A stretch of DNA of 64,000 nucleotides from Psychrobacillus sp. BL-248-WT-3 (GCF_012843435.1 NZ_JABAFC010000009.1:39810-103809), one strand, 5' to 3'; numbered from the stretch's first letter, positions 9,950-19,835 are shown. The notes: a model not told the origin generated them from the letters alone. Numbers and translations are program-made.

Positions 9950-9979
9950 AGTATACAGGATTCAAATTTATAGCGTCAA
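9950..9979 (-). promoter_or_regulatory. sigma-A promoter for sigH
   Basis: TTGACG (9974-9979), an 18-bp spacer and TATACT (9950-9955) on the minus strand, in the gap between rae1 and sigH. It matches the known arrangement of a dedicated vegetative promoter for sigH in B. subtilis and decides the start-codon choice. Confidence 0.75.
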
Positions 9980-9983
9980 TGAG

Positions 9984-10493
9984 TCATTTCATTCCTCTTC
10001 GCCATTTTTCGAAAATTTCCGCTACTTCTTCTGATAAATCAATGGTCGAAGACGGCTTAGCTTCTTGGATATCCTTCACTTTTTTCGTAATATTCGAGGA
10101 AATAGAAATCATTTCAATTTCTAACTCTCTTGCAGATTTTCTTAGCGCACCTTGTCCAAATATGACTCGTTGCTCTGTCATATCAGAGGTAGCAACATAA
10201 ATTTGTACGCGTCTACCACTTAACTCCCGAGTCATCTTTTCAATTCGCTCGTCTGCTGTTTCATTTTTTCTTGTAAAGATAATTTCCACATCATACTGTT
10301 TCTTTTTGTTTTCTATACCCGGTACTAGGTGGGCATCAAACACTACAATTACTCGTATACCAGTAAATGCTTTATATTCTGCCATTTGCTCGATTAGTCT
10401 ATCTCTAGCATCTAGTAATTTATCATTTTTTAGTTTTCTTAACTCGCTCCATGCGCCGATGATATTATAACCATCGACAAGTAGAATCTGCAT
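9984..10493 (-). CDS. rae1: ribosome-associated endoribonuclease Rae1 (YacP, NYN domain)
   Basis: 169-aa PIN-like NYN-domain nuclease. The N-terminus ILLVDGYNIIGAW, followed by VVFDAHLVPG and later VATSDMTEQ, provides the acidic metal-binding residues expected for this fold. In B. subtilis YacP/Rae1 cleaves mRNA in the ribosomal A site. It is 4 bp downstream of rlmB, in the conserved order rlmB-rae1-sigH. Confidence 0.9.
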   Translation of the reverse strand: MQILLVDGYNIIGAWSELRKLKNDKLLDARDRLIEQMAEYKAFTGIRVIVVFDAHLVPGIENKKKQYDVEIIFTRKNETADERIEKMTRELSGRRVQIYVATSDMTEQRVIFGQGALRKSARELEIEMISISSNITKKVKDIQEAKPSSTIDLSEEVAEIFEKWRRGMK

Positions 10494-10497
10494 GATT

Positions 10498-11259
10498 TTA
10501 TTGTTTAAGCGGGTTTCTTACGCGCAAAACTTCGTATAGAAGGATTGACGTAGCAACGGACGCATTCAAGCTAGTTACATGACCAACCATCGGCAAATGG
10601 TAAAGAAAGTCGCATTTATCTTTTAATAATCGACTCATCCCTTTTCCTTCACTTCCAATAATGAGTGCTAACGGGAGGGTAGCATCCATATTTCTATAAT
10701 CTGTTGACTTCGCAGCATCTGTTCCTGCAATCCACACTCCGCGCTCTTTAAGCTCGTCCACTGTTTGAGCCAAGTTCCCGGCACGATAAACTGGCACATG
10801 CTCAATTGCACCTGTAGATGCTTTGGCTACTACTGCTGTTAACCCAACAGCTCTTCTCTTCGGAATGATAATACCATGTGCTCCTACTGCATCCGCAGTA
10901 CGCATAATAGAACCTAGGTTATGTGGGTCCTCAATTTCATCTAAAATGATAAAAAGTGGATCCTCTTTTTTACTTGCAGCTAGATTAAATAAATCATCTA
11001 ATTCTGCATATTTGTAAGCAGCAACTGAAGCTACAATCCCTTGATGATTTGCATCGGTTAGATTATCCAGCTTTTTCTTTGGGACAAACTGAACGATAAT
11101 TCCTGCTTCCTTCGCCAATTGTATGATTTCTGTAACGCCACTTTTTTGAATACCTTCAGCTATCCAGACCTTATTCATGTCTCTTCCAGAGCGCAGTGCT
11201 TCTACGACTGGATTTTTACCAGCAATAATTTCACCAGTTTGTTCGGATTTCTCTATCAT
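10498..11259 (-). CDS. rlmB: 23S rRNA (guanosine-2'-O)-methyltransferase RlmB
   Basis: 253-aa SPOUT methyltransferase. An N-terminal substrate-binding domain (GKNPVVEALRSGRDMNKVWIAEG) precedes the knotted catalytic domain with FIILDEIEDPHNLGSIMRTADAVGAHGIIIP, then LIIGSEGKGMSRL and LNASVATSILLYE (motifs 1-3). It methylates the ribose of a guanosine in the peptidyl-transferase region. The start overlaps the mrnC stop by one base, implying coupled translation. Confidence 0.93.
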   Translation of the reverse strand: MIEKSEQTGEIIAGKNPVVEALRSGRDMNKVWIAEGIQKSGVTEIIQLAKEAGIIVQFVPKKKLDNLTDANHQGIVASVAAYKYAELDDLFNLAASKKEDPLFIILDEIEDPHNLGSIMRTADAVGAHGIIIPKRRAVGLTAVVAKASTGAIEHVPVYRAGNLAQTVDELKERGVWIAGTDAAKSTDYRNMDATLPLALIIGSEGKGMSRLLKDKCDFLYHLPMVGHVTSLNASVATSILLYEVLRVRNPLKQ

Positions 11260-11675
11260 TATTTTTTCTCTCCCTTTTGCCCATCGATAAATTCAATGGA
11301 AAATCGCAGCACCTCTTGCAAACGATCTGCTTGCTCACTTAAGTATAAGCTACCAATAACAGCTTCAAACGCTGTACTGTAATGATACGTCAAAACATCT
11401 GTATTTTTAGGAACCGTTCCAGATTTGGCATTTCTTCCTCTTCTTAAGACAGCCTCTTCTTCCTCAGTTAAGAAATTAGTGTTTAACATTTCTTTAACGA
11501 TTGTTGCTTGTGCCTTGGCAGACACGTAATTTGTTGCTTCTTTGTGAAGGATGTTTGGTCTAACCCGCCCTGAGCGGATGAGGTGTTCTCGAACTACTTG
11601 TTCGAACACCGCATCACCCATATAAGCTAAGGCTAAAGAGTTAAGTTGCTTTACATCAGATAATTTAAATTCCAC
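11259..11675 (-). CDS. mrnC: mini-ribonuclease III
   Basis: 138-aa RNase III catalytic domain without a dsRNA-binding domain, involved in 23S rRNA 3'-end maturation. The signature [22 protein letters not shown] has the acidic catalytic residues; [23 protein letters not shown] is the second half of the active site. The start GTG at 11673-11675 (VEFKLSD) aligns with the B. subtilis start and follows the cysS stop by 5 nt; an ATG at 11696 inside cysS would add seven residues. Confidence 0.92.
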   Translation of the reverse strand: MEFKLSDVKQLNSLALAYMGDAVFEQVVREHLIRSGRVRPNILHKEATNYVSAKAQATIVKEMLNTNFLTEEEEAVLRRGRNAKSGTVPKNTDVLTYHYSTAFEAVIGSLYLSEQADRLQEVLRFSIEFIDGQKGEKK

Positions 11676-11680
11676 GAGGG

Positions 11681-13081
11681 TCACCCACGCTTCCATCGGA
11701 TACCTTGGGCAGTATCTTCTAAAATAATATTCATTTCCTTCAGCTGATCTCTAATTTCATCCGCACGAGCAAAATTTCGATCTTTTCTCGCTTGGTTACG
11801 TTCTTCGATCAGCGCATCAATTTCTTCATCCAACACCTCTTGCTCCTTTGAAAGAGTAATTCCAAGAACTGCAGTTAATAAATCCAAAACGGATATAAAT
11901 TGATTTAATACTTCTTCAGATGTTTGCTTTTCTAATAGATAAGTATTCGCTAGCTTAGATAATTCAAATAATGCAGCTATCCCATTGGCAGTATTAAAAT
12001 CATCATCCATTGCCATTTCAAATTGTTGCTTAACCTCTTGTATTTTGTGCAGCCATATATCATGCTGGTCACCTAAATCCGCTGTTGTATTCAAACGGTG
12101 AAGTACATTTTCATATGAAGTACGAATACGTTCTAATCCTGCCTCTGCCTGCTCTACAAGCTCTTGAGAATAGTTAATTGGGTTACGGTAATGAACACTT
12201 AGCATAAAGAATCGGAGCACCTGCGGGTTAATTTGCTTGCGAATGTCATTCACCAATACAAAGTTACCAAGTGACTTAGACATTTTTTCATTGTCTATAT
12301 TGATATAACCGTTATGCATCCAATACCTAGCAAAGGTTTTTCCAGTTCTAGCCTCAGATTGAGCAATCTCGTTTTCATGGTGAGGGAAAGTTAAATCCTG
12401 ACCACCAGCGTGTATATCAATTGTGTCTCCTAAAATCTCACGTGCCATAACAGAGCACTCAATATGCCAACCTGGTCGACCTTGCCCCCATGGACTTTCC
12501 CAGAATATCTCACCTGGCTTTGCAGCTTTCCATAGAGCGAAGTCTAATGCGTCTTCTTTCTTCTCTCCACGCTCAATGCGTGCTCCTACCTTTAAGTCAT
12601 CTACGGACTGATGTGAAAGCTTTCCGTACCCTTCAAACTTTCTCGTACGGTAGTAAACGTCACCTTGTGATTCATAAGCATAGCCTTTTTCTACTAGCAC
12701 TTTAATAAAATCTATAATTTCATCCATATGTTCCGTTACACGAGGATGGGAGTCTGCCTTTGTGCACCCTAGTGCCTCTACGTCTGCATAATAAGCTTTA
12801 ATAAAGCGATCCGTAAGCTCTGATACATCTTCACCGAGTTCGTTGGCCGCTTTAATAATCTTGTCGTCTACATCAGTAAAGTTACTTACGAATGTCACAT
12901 CGTATCCACGATATTGCAAATACTTTCGGACCGTGTCATATACGATAACCGGTCGTGCATTACCGATATGAATGTAATTGTATACCGTTGGACCGCATAC
13001 ATACATTTTTACCTTTCCTTCTTCTATTGGCACAAATGGTTCCTTCTCACGTTTTAGTGAATTAAAGATTTGAATTGTCAT
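11681..13081 (-). CDS. cysS: cysteinyl-tRNA synthetase
   Basis: 466-aa class I synthetase. The zinc ligand and HIGH-like motif are MYCCGPTVYN-type ([19 protein letters not shown]), further zinc ligands are in [10 protein letters not shown] and [10 protein letters not shown], and the KMSKS loop is [10 protein letters not shown]. It charges tRNA-Cys. The start overlaps the end of cysE by 20 bp, and both genes sit behind the cysteine T-box at 13766-14019, so tRNA-Cys charging controls both. Confidence 0.97.
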   Translation of the reverse strand: MTIQIFNSLKREKEPFVPIEEGKVKMYVCGPTVYNYIHIGNARPVIVYDTVRKYLQYRGYDVTFVSNFTDVDDKIIKAANELGEDVSELTDRFIKAYYADVEALGCTKADSHPRVTEHMDEIIDFIKVLVEKGYAYESQGDVYYRTRKFEGYGKLSHQSVDDLKVGARIERGEKKEDALDFALWKAAKPGEIFWESPWGQGRPGWHIECSVMAREILGDTIDIHAGGQDLTFPHHENEIAQSEARTGKTFARYWMHNGYINIDNEKMSKSLGNFVLVNDIRKQINPQVLRFFMLSVHYRNPINYSQELVEQAEAGLERIRTSYENVLHRLNTTADLGDQHDIWLHKIQEVKQQFEMAMDDDFNTANGIAALFELSKLANTYLLEKQTSEEVLNQFISVLDLLTAVLGITLSKEQEVLDEEIDALIEERNQARKDRNFARADEIRDQLKEMNIILEDTAQGIRWKRG

Positions 13082-13745
13082 GGCGTTTGGCTCTCTCCTT
13101 TTCCTCTAGCAATCGAACTATTTCTTCCTGTAGCTGCTTAATCTTATCTTCCATTTCCTTGCACCGATCTGCAAATGGATCAGGAAGATCTTGATGATCT
13201 AAGTTTCTTTTTACCTTTTTACCATTTTGAATAACGACTACACCAGGTATGCCAACTACCGTAGAATCTTCTGGTACATCCTTTAGGACGACGGAGCCTG
13301 CTCCTACCTTACTGTTGTCGCCGATTGTGATAGACCCCAACACCTTAGCTCCAGTAGCTACTAAGACATTATTCTTAAGAGTAGGGTGACGCTTTCCTTT
13401 TTCTTTACCAGTTCCCCCTAAGGTAACACCTTGATAGATCGTACAATCGTCTCCTATCTCACAGGTTTCTCCAATAACCACCCCTGAACCATGGTCGATG
13501 AAGAAGCGTCTGCCTATCACCGCTCCAGGATGGATTTCTATACCTGTAAAGAACCTGCTGATTTGGGAGATTAGCCTTGCAAGGAAAAACCATTTCCTCT
13601 TATAAAAGACATGTGCTAACCTATGGCTCCAAACTGCATGTAAACCTGCATAGGTTAATATAACCTCCAACTTACTAGTAGCAGCGGGATCCTGTTCAAA
13701 CACTACCTCTATATCTTCTTTCATCCGCTCAAACACGTTAATCAC
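13062..13745 (-). CDS. cysE: serine O-acetyltransferase
   Basis: 227-aa left-handed beta-helix acetyltransferase making O-acetylserine, the first step of cysteine synthesis. The active-site region is [44 protein letters not shown], with the catalytic His in HPGA and IDHG. The C-terminal tail is Lys/Glu-rich and probably coiled (about residues 195-227). It is the first gene after the Cys T-box and overlaps cysS. Confidence 0.96.
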   Translation of the reverse strand: MINVFERMKEDIEVVFEQDPAATSKLEVILTYAGLHAVWSHRLAHVFYKRKWFFLARLISQISRFFTGIEIHPGAVIGRRFFIDHGSGVVIGETCEIGDDCTIYQGVTLGGTGKEKGKRHPTLKNNVLVATGAKVLGSITIGDNSKVGAGSVVLKDVPEDSTVVGIPGVVVIQNGKKVKRNLDHQDLPDPFADRCKEMEDKIKQLQEEIVRLLEEKERAKRHDNSNL

Positions 13746-13765
13746 TCCTTTTTTCCATAAAAAAA

Positions 13766-14019
13766 GTCTCTGTCTATAAATATAGACAGAGACGCTGTTT
13801 TGCGCGGTTCCACTCTGATTGGAAAGATGTTTATCTTTCCCGCTTCACATCTTTAACGCAGATGATACGTCCAGCCTACTAATCGTTCGGCTTGGCGCTC
13901 CGAGGTGCATTTCCATAACTCATAGGTTCAGACCACTTTCAGCCGGTGATGGTCCTCTCTAAGGAACTTGCGTTACGTACTTCTCCTCTTCTTAGCTTTC
14001 TTTACTTCGTTCATGAATT
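13766..14019 (-). promoter_or_regulatory. cysteine-specific T-box leader upstream of cysE-cysS
   Basis: The minus-strand leader carries the T-box sequence AGAGTGGAACCGCG (13803-13816), followed by a terminator hairpin (GTCTCTGTC/GACAGAGAC, 13766-13793) and a run of U. Upstream, the stem I region has the specifier TGC (plus-strand GCA at 13907-13909) in the usual context, just before ACCTCGGAGC. TGC is a cysteine codon, in agreement with the downstream genes. Uncharged tRNA-Cys would favor the antiterminator. It fills most of the 311-bp gap between gltX and cysE. Confidence 0.92.
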
Positions 14020-14025
14020 ACACTC

Positions 14026-14054
14026 ATTTTCACACCTTGTAGTGGAAAAGTCAA
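14026..14054 (-). promoter_or_regulatory. promoter for the cysE T-box transcript
   Basis: TTGACT (14049-14054), a 17-bp spacer and GAAAAT (14026-14031) preceded by TGT, an extended -10 context. It starts right at the end of gltX; predicted RNA start near 14019. Confidence 0.6.
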
Positions 14055-14056
14055 TT

Positions 14057-15520
14057 TTATTGTTTAGCGTATTTGGAAACTCTTGCAATTACTTTTTCTT
14101 TACCGATTAAGCTAATTGCATCCGCTAATTCCGGACCATGTGTTTGGCCAGTAGTTACGACACGGATAGGCATAAATAGGTTTTTCCCCTTATGACCCGT
14201 TTCCTTTTGCACTGCTTTAATCGATGCTTTAATTTCTGCTGGTTCAAATGTTTCTAGAGCCTCTAACTGTGCTTTAAAGGCAGCCATAACCTCTGGTACT
14301 TGTTCACCAGTCAATACTTCAAGAGCTTCTTCATTATATGCAACATCGTCGTTAAAGAACAATGATGACAACTCAATAATTTCTGCTCCAAAGCTCATTT
14401 GATCATGGTAAAGCCCTATTAAATTTGTAGCCCATACTTGTTGCTCCTCAGATAATTCCTCTGGAAGAAGTCCTTCTTTTTGTAGATGTGGCAACGCAAG
14501 CTCTACTACTTTTTCTAGTGGAAGTTGCTTAATGTATTGATTGTTCATCCAAGTTAGTTTTTGCTTATCGAACATTGACGGTGATTTGGAAAGACGAGCT
14601 ACATCAAATTGTTTAATGAATTCCTCTTTAGAGAAGATTTCTTCTTCTCCTTCAGGAGACCAGCCTAATAGAGCAAAGAAGTTGAACATTGCTTCTGGAA
14701 GATACCCTAGGTCTTTATATTGTGCTACAAATTGTATGATTGATTCATCACGTTTAGATAATTTTTTACGGCTTTCGTTGATGATTAACGTCATGTGCCC
14801 GTACTTAGGATATTCCCAGCCGAAAACGTCAAATACCATTAATTGTTTTGGAGTATTGGATAAATGCTCTTCACCTCGGAATACATGCGTAATCTCCATT
14901 AAGTGATCATCTAATACTACTGCGTAGTTATAGGTTGGAATGCCATTTGCTTTGACAAGAACCCAGTCACCAACGTCTTTGGATTCAAAGGACACAGTTC
15001 CACGAACTAAATCGTCAAACTTATACGTTACATTCTCAGGCACACGCATACGAATCGTATAAGGTGTTCCTGCCGCTTCCTTCTCTTGTACTTCTTCTTT
15101 GGATAGATGTCGGCATTTTCCGTTATACATCGGAGCAGCTACACCATTTTCTTTTTGTTGCTCACGGTCAGCTTCTAATTCCTCAGAAGTACAGAAACAT
15201 TTATAAGCATGGCCTTTTTCTAGCATTTCCTCTGCGTATTTCGTGTAAATATCTAATCGCTCCATTTGGCGATAAGGTGCATAAGGTCCACCGATATCTA
15301 CTGATTCATCGTATTCCATTCCTAGCCACTTTAAGTTATCCAGCTGTGATAATTCTCCGCCTTCAATATTTCGCTCAATATCTGTGTCTTCAATACGAAC
15401 GATAAATTTCCCATTATGGTGGCGAGCATATAAATAATTGAATAATGCAGTACGTGCTCCTCCAATATGAAGATTTCCTGTAGGACTTGGTGCATAGCGT
15501 ACGCGAACTTCTTGTGTCAT
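14057..15520 (-). CDS. gltX: glutamyl-tRNA synthetase
   Basis: 487-aa class Ib synthetase. The HIGH motif is [25 protein letters not shown] near the N-terminus; the KMSKS motif is [10 protein letters not shown] (about residue 250). The C-terminal anticodon-binding domain is complete. In Bacillales this enzyme is usually non-discriminating and also charges tRNA-Gln; that is family knowledge. The start ATG has AGGAGG 6 bases upstream. A tandem 12-bp repeat lies in its leader (15550-15586). Confidence 0.97.
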   Translation of the reverse strand: MTQEVRVRYAPSPTGNLHIGGARTALFNYLYARHHNGKFIVRIEDTDIERNIEGGELSQLDNLKWLGMEYDESVDIGGPYAPYRQMERLDIYTKYAEEMLEKGHAYKCFCTSEELEADREQQKENGVAAPMYNGKCRHLSKEEVQEKEAAGTPYTIRMRVPENVTYKFDDLVRGTVSFESKDVGDWVLVKANGIPTYNYAVVLDDHLMEITHVFRGEEHLSNTPKQLMVFDVFGWEYPKYGHMTLIINESRKKLSKRDESIIQFVAQYKDLGYLPEAMFNFFALLGWSPEGEEEIFSKEEFIKQFDVARLSKSPSMFDKQKLTWMNNQYIKQLPLEKVVELALPHLQKEGLLPEELSEEQQVWATNLIGLYHDQMSFGAEIIELSSLFFNDDVAYNEEALEVLTGEQVPEVMAAFKAQLEALETFEPAEIKASIKAVQKETGHKGKNLFMPIRVVTTGQTHGPELADAISLIGKEKVIARVSKYAKQ

Positions 15521-15549
15521 TATAAATCCTCCTAATTATCTTACGTTTA

Positions 15550-15586
15550 AATTAAACCGTTATCTGGAAAGTGGAATTAAACCGTT
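15550..15586. repeat. two perfect 12-bp direct repeats upstream of gltX
   Basis: AATTAAACCGTT occurs at 15550-15561 and again at 15575-15586, 25 bp apart (start to start), 30-65 bp upstream of the gltX start. The spacing is a little over two helical turns. A regulator-binding site is possible; no known motif is recognized. Confidence 0.55.
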
Positions 15587-15666
15587 GATAGACAACGTGA
15601 TTGTTGCCTGTTTCGCTAAAGTAGTAAACTTTATCTATTCTACCACTGCGTGTAGCATTTTTAAAG

Positions 15667-16146
15667 CTAGTCTTTTTTCATTAAAAGGATAGTTGCCATC
15701 GAAGCAATCCCTTCCCCACGCCCAGTAAACCCTAGCTTTTCGGTAGTTGTTGCCTTTACATTGACCTGAGAGACATCAGCTTGCAGAAGCTCTGCTACTT
15801 TTGAGCGGATTTGCTCTATGTACGGGGCCATTTTAGGCATCTGAGCTATTATCGTGCAATCTATATTTCCAAGCTTATAGCCTTTTGCATCTACTAGCTT
15901 CCAAATATACTCGAGTAATTTCGCTGAATCTGCATCTTTAAATTCAGGATCCGTATCAGGGAAATGTCTTCCAATATCTCCTTCTCCAATTGCTCCTAGC
16001 GCTGCATCTGTAATGGTATGGAGTAACACATCTGCATCCGAGTGACCTATTAAACCTCTTTCATAAGGGATCGTTATCCCACCTATGATTAATGGGCGGT
16101 TATCTGCAAATTCATGTACATCAAAGCCTTGTCCTATTCTTAACAA
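15667..16146 (-). CDS. ispF: 2-C-methyl-D-erythritol 2,4-cyclodiphosphate synthase
   Basis: 159-aa trimeric enzyme of the MEP isoprenoid pathway. The zinc ligands are in GQGFDVHEF (Asp9, His11) and [13 protein letters not shown]. The C-terminal signature [23 protein letters not shown] is complete. It follows ispD by one base, so the two consecutive pathway genes are translated from one mRNA. Confidence 0.96.
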   Translation of the reverse strand: MLRIGQGFDVHEFADNRPLIIGGITIPYERGLIGHSDADVLLHTITDAALGAIGEGDIGRHFPDTDPEFKDADSAKLLEYIWKLVDAKGYKLGNIDCTIIAQMPKMAPYIEQIRSKVAELLQADVSQVNVKATTTEKLGFTGRGEGIASMATILLMKKD

Positions 16147-16147
16147 T

Positions 16148-16840
16148 TTATTTTTCCTCCTGCTTTCGTTTATTTAAAATTACTTCTCCTAACAATAAGT
16201 CCTCTTGAGTGGTTACCTTTACGTTATCATAGGTACTCTCCACGATGTGAACATTTCCACCTTGCTTCTCTACTAGCATAGCCTCGTCTGTCCCTAAAAA
16301 GGATTCCTGCTCAGCGAGTCTTTCGGCTTTCTCCAATACATCATATTGAAAAGCTTGAGGTGTTTGGATAATCCAAAGACTCTCTCGATCAACCGTTTCC
16401 TGTATTATACCATTGTGAACCTTTTTCATCGTATCCTTTGCCCGTACTGCAGCAACTGCTGCGCCAAATTTTTCAGCTGCTTGGACTAGCTGATGAATGA
16501 TTTCCTGCTGAATGAACGGTCTAGCAGCATCATGCACCAATACAATCCCTTTAGCAGGACTAGCCTTCAAGCCCGCATATACACTATGCTGTCTTTCAGA
16601 ACCGCCTTCTACAATGGCTGACACCTTTTGGATGGAATATTGCTGAAGCAGCTGTTCTATATATGATTTTTCTTCTTTTTTTATCGCTAAAACAATATGA
16701 GCGCAGTCAGGGTCTTGTTCAAAAACTCTAAGCGTATGTATTAAAACTGGTATATTACTTAATTCGATAAAAAGTTTGTTGTGACCTGCTCCCATCCTTT
16801 TTCCACTTCCCGCGGCAGGTAAGATTACTGTATACAACAT
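16148..16840 (-). CDS. ispD: 2-C-methyl-D-erythritol 4-phosphate cytidylyltransferase
   Basis: 230-aa nucleotidyltransferase of the MEP pathway. The CTP-binding loop is [18 protein letters not shown] (residues 7-24), then [13 protein letters not shown] and [10 protein letters not shown]. It converts MEP to CDP-ME. The start ATG has AGGAGG 8-10 bases upstream. A terminator after yacL (16864-16900) suggests it is at least partly independent of yacL. Confidence 0.95.
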   Translation of the reverse strand: MLYTVILPAAGSGKRMGAGHNKLFIELSNIPVLIHTLRVFEQDPDCAHIVLAIKKEEKSYIEQLLQQYSIQKVSAIVEGGSERQHSVYAGLKASPAKGIVLVHDAARPFIQQEIIHQLVQAAEKFGAAVAAVRAKDTMKKVHNGIIQETVDRESLWIIQTPQAFQYDVLEKAERLAEQESFLGTDEAMLVEKQGGNVHIVESTYDNVKVTTQEDLLLGEVILNKRKQEEK

Positions 16841-16863
16841 TATTTACGTACCTCCTATATTAC

Positions 16864-16900
16864 AAAGAAAAAGGGTATGCTCCACAAAGGAAACATCCCC
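16864..16900 (-). terminator. terminator between yacL and ispD
   Basis: An imperfect hairpin (GGGATGTTTCC paired with GGAGCATACCC) followed by TTTTTCTTT on the minus strand. Confidence 0.6.
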
Positions 16901-16906
16901 TCCTAC

Positions 16907-18007
16907 TTATTTAGTTTCTTGGGGTTTCGCAAAGATCATTCGTCCTGCTGATGTTTGGAGAACACTCGTCACTTCTACATTAATAGCTTGTCCGATATAA
17001 GCTTTACCGCCTTCTACAACAATCATTGTCCCATCGTCTAAATAAGCTACCCCTTGATTATGCTCTTTACCATCTTTAATCACAACTACATGCATTATTT
17101 CCCCGGGAATAACTACCGGTTTAACGGCATTTGCTAAATCATTAATATTCAATACACGAACCTGATGCAGCTCACACACCTTGTTTAGGTTAAAATCATT
17201 TGTGACTACTATGCCGCCCATTTTTTTAGCTAGACGCATCAATTTTAAATCAACTTCTTGGACATCCTCAAAGTCTTCTTCCACTATTAAAACCGCAGTG
17301 CTTCTTTCATCCTTTAGTTTGTTTAGAACGTCTAAGCCACGGCGACCTCTTGTCCGTTTAAGTGTATCAGAAGAATCTGCAATATGCTGAAGCTCCGTTA
17401 GCACAAATTGAGGGACAACTAGTACCCCTTCCATAAAGCCGGTTTCAGAAATATCAGCTATTCTCCCATCAATGATCACACTTGTGTCCAAGAGCTTGTA
17501 AGTCCCCAATGGTAGAGCTTGTTCTTCTTCCTCTGCTGTTTTTTTCTTCAATGCAGGGAGCTTAGAAGATGGAGTAAACACGTGTAGCAATTCATCTCTC
17601 TTTTTATAACCTACCTGGAATCCTAAATACCCTAAAATGATGGTCAATAGAACTGGAGCAACAGACCGAATGACTGGAAATTCAATACTCGATACCGCTG
17701 ACCCTAAAAAGAAGGCTACGATTAACCCGATGACCATCCCTAACGTCCCAAACAACAAATCACCAATGGGTGCCTTTAATAGTCTTTCCTCCATCCATTT
17801 AATGAAATGAATTAAATAATCTGTTAAAAATAGCGCAGCTACATACAGCATGATTGCTCCGATTAATACAGAAACATATACATTGTTAATAAAAGAGTTG
17901 TTGGATAAATTAATCAGTTCATATAAGTGCGGTAAGAATAGCAACCCTAATGTACCACCTATTAATACAAAAGCAATTTGAATAATCCACTTTAACAAAT
18001 ATTCCAC
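16907..18007 (-). CDS. yacL: membrane protein with PIN and TRAM domains (YacL)
   Basis: 366 aa. Four transmembrane segments occupy roughly residues 5-30, 40-62, 80-105 and 110-130. A cytoplasmic PIN nuclease-like domain follows (LLDTSVIIDGRIADI about 170-185, VVTNDFNLNKVC about 265-276). A C-terminal TRAM domain (about 295-360) probably binds RNA. The PIN acidic residues are present, but no substrate is established as far as I know. In B. subtilis it lies downstream of disA; here disA is missing and radA is the next gene. Confidence 0.9.
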   Translation of the reverse strand: MEYLLKWIIQIAFVLIGGTLGLLFLPHLYELINLSNNSFINNVYVSVLIGAIMLYVAALFLTDYLIHFIKWMEERLLKAPIGDLLFGTLGMVIGLIVAFFLGSAVSSIEFPVIRSVAPVLLTIILGYLGFQVGYKKRDELLHVFTPSSKLPALKKKTAEEEEQALPLGTYKLLDTSVIIDGRIADISETGFMEGVLVVPQFVLTELQHIADSSDTLKRTRGRRGLDVLNKLKDERSTAVLIVEEDFEDVQEVDLKLMRLAKKMGGIVVTNDFNLNKVCELHQVRVLNINDLANAVKPVVIPGEIMHVVVIKDGKEHNQGVAYLDDGTMIVVEGGKAYIGQAINVEVTSVLQTSAGRMIFAKPQETK

Positions 18008-18149
18008 CTCCGTTTAAATTTTATTATACTTCCTTTTATGGCTCTATGCCTATTTTGACGTATGAGCAAGGCTAACCAATGCAGCAATACAATACTAGTA
18101 TCAAAAGTTTACTTATACATAGTTTACATTACCACTCAGAAGTATACGT

Positions 18150-18212
18150 ATTTTAGAAAGCAGGTGGCAGTTCCCCACCACCGTATCTTCTCTATTATTA
18201 CCTCGAGTAGTT
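18150..18212 (+). repeat. decayed copy of the structured repeat at the radA-yacL junction
   Basis: GGTGGCAGTTCCCCACCACCG (18163-18183) matches the element core GGAGGCAGTTCCTCAGCCACCG with few changes, and the next 25 bases (ATCTTCTCT...ACCTCGAG) follow the element order GCTTTTCTCC...ACCCCGAG. The outer arms are not recognizable. The core also forms a GGTGG/CCACC hairpin. It occupies the 220-bp spacer where disA is expected. Relationship inferred by eye. Confidence 0.45.
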
Positions 18213-18227
18213 TGTCCTACTAGTCAG

Positions 18228-19598
18228 TTAAGAAAAAGCTTCCTTCATCACTTCATTTACTGATTCTACACCAATGACCTGCAGTCCCTTTGGATAGTCC
18301 CAGCCTCCCATATTCGATGCTGGGATGATTGCTCGTTTAAAGCCGAGCTTTGCAGCCTCTTGCACTCTTTGTTCAATCCTCGAAACTCTTCTTACCTCAC
18401 CAGTTAATCCGACTTCTCCTATAAAACAGTCAGTTGAAGCAACACCTATATCTCTAAAACTAGAGACAATACTTACTAGGACGGCTAAATCGATGGCAGG
18501 TTCGTCTAATTTTACTCCACCGGCAACTTTTATATAGGCGTCTTGTGTTTGAAGTAGCAGTCCCATGCGTTTTTCTAGCACTGCCATTAACAAGGAAATT
18601 CTATTTTGGTCAATCCCTGTAGCCATTCTTTTTGGGTAGTTAAAGCTCGACTGTGTGACTAGCGCTTGAATCTCTACTAAAATCGGTCTTGTCCCTTCCA
18701 TAGAAGCGACGATTGCAGAGCCTGCTGCTCCATGAGAACGCTCCTGCAAAAATAACTCAGAAGGATTTAGTACTTCCTTTAGGCCCTGTTGTACCATTTC
18801 AAAAATAGCAATCTCATTAGTGGAACCAAATCTATTTTTTTGTGAACGCAATATACGATGATTGTGATGACGCTCACCCTCAAAATATAAAACCGTATCT
18901 ACCATATGCTCGAGAATCCTTGGTCCGGCGATTTGCCCTTCCTTAGTTACATGACCAACTAAAAAGATAGCAATATTTTTAGTCTTCGCGATACGCATCA
19001 GCTCAGCCGTACTTTCACGTACTTGAGACACGCTACCTGGTGCACTCGTTACTTCTGGGTGATGCACGGTTTGTATAGAATCCACGATTACAAAACGTGG
19101 ACTTACTTGATCGATTGTTTCATTTATCAGCTCTAGATTAGTTTCCGAGTAGATATAAAGTTCGTTTGAAGTAACTCCTAGACGTTCTGCTCGGAGTTTC
19201 GTCTGGCGGATGGATTCTTCTCCGGAAATGTAGAGGACTCTTTCTCCCTTATTCGCAAGAAGTGCAGAAACTTGTAAAAGAAGCGTTGATTTACCTATAC
19301 CTGGATCTCCCCCAATTAAAACTAGGGAGCCTGGCACAATTCCTCCACCTAAGACCCGATTCAATTCTACTAAATCCGTCTGTACACGAGGCTCATCGAT
19401 CGTTTCAATAGATATAATGGGGGTTGCTTTTTGAGTGACTCCAGAGGAATGCTGAAAAGAATGTCTAGGCCCCTTAGAAACAACCTCTACCTCTTCCACC
19501 ATCGTGTTCCATTCTCCACACCCTGGACATCTACCCATCCATTTGGCAGCCTCATAGCCACATGAGTTACACATAAATTTCGTTTTCTTTTTTGCCAT
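18228..19598 (-). CDS. radA: DNA repair protein RadA (Sms)
   Basis: 456-aa RecA-like ATPase that drives branch migration in recombination and repair. An N-terminal C4 zinc finger (Cys10, 13, 24, 27: [19 protein letters not shown]) precedes Walker [11 protein letters not shown] (96-105), the RadA-specific KNRFG motif (254-258) and a C-terminal Lon-like domain. The start ATG has AGGAGG 7 bases upstream. Two copies of the structured repeat lie immediately upstream in its leader. Downstream, disA is absent. Confidence 0.96.
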   Translation of the reverse strand: MAKKKTKFMCNSCGYEAAKWMGRCPGCGEWNTMVEEVEVVSKGPRHSFQHSSGVTQKATPIISIETIDEPRVQTDLVELNRVLGGGIVPGSLVLIGGDPGIGKSTLLLQVSALLANKGERVLYISGEESIRQTKLRAERLGVTSNELYIYSETNLELINETIDQVSPRFVIVDSIQTVHHPEVTSAPGSVSQVRESTAELMRIAKTKNIAIFLVGHVTKEGQIAGPRILEHMVDTVLYFEGERHHNHRILRSQKNRFGSTNEIAIFEMVQQGLKEVLNPSELFLQERSHGAAGSAIVASMEGTRPILVEIQALVTQSSFNYPKRMATGIDQNRISLLMAVLEKRMGLLLQTQDAYIKVAGGVKLDEPAIDLAVLVSIVSSFRDIGVASTDCFIGEVGLTGEVRRVSRIEQRVQEAAKLGFKRAIIPASNMGGWDYPKGLQVIGVESVNEVMKEAFS

Positions 19599-19616
19599 AT
19601 AATCCTCCTATAATAA

Positions 19617-19739
19617 GAAAAGCATAATCGCCTGTTCTGCCCCGACAGGCAAATGGGGAAAAGCGAGGAGGCAGTTCCTCAGCCACCGGAGCTTTTATCC
19701 ATTTGACCCGAGGGGCAAGGCGATGAAGCTAGACATCTT
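19617..19739 (+). repeat. structured repeat element, full unit, radA leader
   Basis: About 123 bp, same order and orientation as the array at 63483-64000: GCCCCGACAGGCAAATGG, then GAGGAGGCAGTTCCTCAGCC, then CCATTTGACCCGAGGGGC. Arms GCCCC/GGGGC and CAAATGG/CCATTTG can pair, and AAAAGC/GCTTTT extends the stem. It sits between radA and clpC and would be in the 5' leader of radA. Confidence 0.85.
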
Positions 19740-19810
19740 GAAAAACATAATCGCCTGTTCTGCCCCGACAGGCAAATGGAGAAATGCGAGGAGGCAGTTC
19801 CTCAGCCACC
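19740..19810 (+). repeat. structured repeat element, 3'-truncated unit
   Basis: A second unit directly follows the first and is near-identical for its first 71 bp, then stops abruptly after CTCAGCCACC; the 3' half is missing. The distal pairing arm is therefore lost in this copy. Confidence 0.8.
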
Positions 19811-19835
19811 TCACATACTCTTTGTTGCACTATGT

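Noticed and set aside
18008..18227. Hidden remnant of disA
   Set aside because: No frame shows the DAC motifs (DGA, RHR); the interval is too short and its only recognizable part resembles the repeat.
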